Shown here: positions 6,405-7,469 of the stretch, one piece after another | Numbering within the stretch: the first letter of the stretch is position 1 | Layout: each line of letters starts with the position of its first letter | Notes under the pieces: generated by a model | Databases searched by the model: none | What the model was told of the DNA's origin: nothing | Seen by the model: only the letters and a program-made list of their open reading frames with translations | Origin: Verrucomicrobiota bacterium | GTDB taxonomy: Bacteria; Verrucomicrobiota; Verrucomicrobiia; Opitutales; Opitutaceae | Length of the DNA: 7,469 nt | Direction of reading: 5' to 3' | Assembly (NCBI GenBank): GCA_030832235.1 | Contig: JAURJO010000268.1 | Coordinates: 1-7,469 of the forward strand | Made by a program: the position numbers and the translations under genes

Positions 6405-6486
6405 CGCTCGTACCGTACCGCGGGAGTTTCCTGAGGCCAACACGAAACACCCGGGCGCGCCGCGCCGGCGTGCCTTTCCCCAACCG
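6405..6486. promoter_or_regulatory. Short divergent promoter region between glgA and the RNase R gene
   Basis: Only 82 bases separate the divergent starts of glgA and the ribonuclease gene, so both promoters must fit here or overlap coding sequence. Visible structure is limited to a short tandem GTACCGTACC next to the glgA start and a GC-rich block (6451-6472) containing the 8-bp palindrome GGCGCGCC. I see no convincing -35/-10 pair and no Shine-Dalgarno motif for either gene. Confidence 0.4.
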
Positions 6487-7469
6487 ATGACGCTCCGCGA
6501 ACGCCTTCTTTCCCTCCTCCGGGCCGACGATTTCACCCCCGCCGATGATTTTGGTCTCTGCCGCCGGCTCGGCCTACGCCAGCAGGCGCGCGCGACCGTA
6601 CGCAAAGAGATCGAATCACTGCTCAAGGCCGGGGTCGCCAGGCGCGACTCCCGCGGGCGGTTGTTGCCCGCGTCGAAACCCGCGCGAAACGCCCCATCGT
6701 CAACCGTGGCCACCCGCGCGGTCTTTGTTCCCACGCGTCGCGGTCCGACCATGCCGCCGCCCGGCTCGCCCGGACCCTTCGCCGCCCCGGCGAAGCCGAC
6801 ACCCGCCGCCGCTTTACCGAGCGCCATCGCCGAAACACCCGCTTCCATGCCTAAGCTGAAACACGGCGAAAGCGTGGGCCGAATCCAGTTCCGGCTGGGC
6901 GGCTCCGCCTACGTCGTGCGGGAGGGTGCAACCGGAGAGGTAGGCTTGCAGATCGGACCGGACGACACGGACGTCGCCCTGCCCGGCGACCGCGTGATCG
7001 TGCGGGAATTGGTCGGCCGGCGCGGCCGGCGTCCCGGTGAGAAGGTCGGTCGCGTGGTGCGCGTGGTGGAACGCGAGCGGGACACGATCATCGGCGAGTT
7101 CCGTCGCGGACGCCGCCATCCGGTCGTGTTACCCGACGATCCACGCGTGGGGCGAGAGATCCACGTCACGGGCATCGAACTCGCCGAGCCGGGACCCGCT
7201 CCGCGGGAGGGCGACAAAGTCGTGGTGAAGCTGGCGGAATGGACCCGTCGGGAGTTGCCTCCAGCCGGCGCGGTGGTCGCGCGCCTTGGCCGTACCTTCG
7301 AACCCCAAGCGGAGATGCGCGCCGTGCTGTTGCGCTATAATCTCAGCCGGGAATTCCCCGCGCCCGCCGAGCAGGAGGCCGCCACGCTACCGGACCATGT
7401 GCCGGCCGCGCAGACGACGGGGCGCGAGGATTTCCGACGCAAAGCAGCTTTCACGATCGATCCCGACGA
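6487..7469 (+). CDS. rnr: Ribonuclease R (RNase II/RNB family), 3' part cut by window edge
   Basis: RNase R is a 3'-to-5' processive exoribonuclease that degrades structured RNA in the cytoplasm. The 327 complete residues seen here are its N-terminal half. Residues 1-60 look like the winged-helix domain (RERLLSLL, VRKEIESLLKAGVARRDSRGRLL). A linker follows (61-120) with 15 prolines in 60 residues and much alanine. Two OB-fold cold-shock-type domains come next (about 121-255), with LPGDRVIVREL (165-175), VGRVVRVVERERDTIIGEF (187-205) and REGDKVVVKLAEW (240-252). After these come VLLRYNLSREFP (280-291) and the entry to the RNB domain, REDFRRKAAFTIDPD (313-327). In the family that run continues directly into the metal-binding aspartates, which lie just past the edge. 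The ATG at 6487 includes the winged-helix domain; an ATG at 6847 would remove it and is less likely. No Shine-Dalgarno motif is visible. It diverges from glgA. Confidence 0.9.
   Translation, partial: MTLRERLLSLLRADDFTPADDFGLCRRLGLRQQARATVRKEIESLLKAGVARRDSRGRLLPASKPARNAPSSTVATRAVFVPTRRGPTMPPPGSPGPFAAPAKPTPAAALPSAIAETPASMPKLKHGESVGRIQFRLGGSAYVVREGATGEVGLQIGPDDTDVALPGDRVIVRELVGRRGRRPGEKVGRVVRVVERERDTIIGEFRRGRRHPVVLPDDPRVGREIHVTGIELAEPGPAPREGDKVVVKLAEWTRRELPPAGAVVARLGRTFEPQAEMRAVLLRYNLSREFPAPAEQEAATLPDHVPAAQTTGREDFRRKAAFTIDPD

Noticed and set aside
6405..6848. 148-residue N-terminal extension of glgA
   Set aside because: It overlaps the divergent RNase R gene, has no resemblance to GlgA, and the canonical N-terminus begins exactly at the ATG at 6404.

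Overview
This GC-rich window (about two thirds G+C by eye) comes from a bacterial chromosome. Gene content and style suggest an Opitutaceae-like member of the Verrucomicrobiota. The pointers are a bacterial myo-inositol oxygenase, a photolyase pair, no Shine-Dalgarno motif at any start, and an intergenic repeat of the 'ACCACGGAGGCACAGAGACACGG' type that I associate with that phylum. This placement is an inference and no ribosomal marker is present to confirm it.

Layout, left to right. (1) 1-2440, minus strand: a two-gene photolyase operon. A class I cyclobutane pyrimidine dimer photolyase (968-2440) is followed, with a 4-base ATGA overlap, by a second flavoprotein of the photolyase-related/FeS-BCP (PhrB/CryB-like) family that runs off the left edge. 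(2) 2441-2839: no gene. It holds a large imperfect palindromic repeat (2523-2764), a 12-bp direct repeat and a 10-bp palindrome just upstream of the photolyase. (3) 2840-3823, minus strand: a secreted RbsB-type sugar/polyol-binding protein with no permease or ATPase beside it. (4) 4029-4949, plus strand and divergent from it: a myo-inositol oxygenase with every known di-iron ligand conserved. (5) 4962-6404, minus strand, convergent with the oxygenase and 12 bases away: glycogen synthase GlgA. (6) 6487-7469, plus strand, divergent from glgA: the first 327 residues of a ribonuclease R, cut by the right edge just before the catalytic aspartate cluster.

Functional reading. The photolyase pair probably repairs the two main UV photoproducts with visible light. 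The binding protein and the oxygenase share a 205-bp divergent control region, so capture of an inositol-like polyol and its oxidative ring cleavage to D-glucuronate is a reasonable but unproven pairing. GlgA (glycogen storage) and RNase R (RNA turnover) are ordinary housekeeping genes.

I saw no CRISPR array, tRNA, rRNA, transposase, integrase or phage gene. I found no convincing new defence or mobile system. The items most worth a second look are the oxygenase/binding-protein pair, the coupled photolyases and the palindromic intergenic repeat. Long open frames antisense to the real genes are common here because of the high GC content and were left out.
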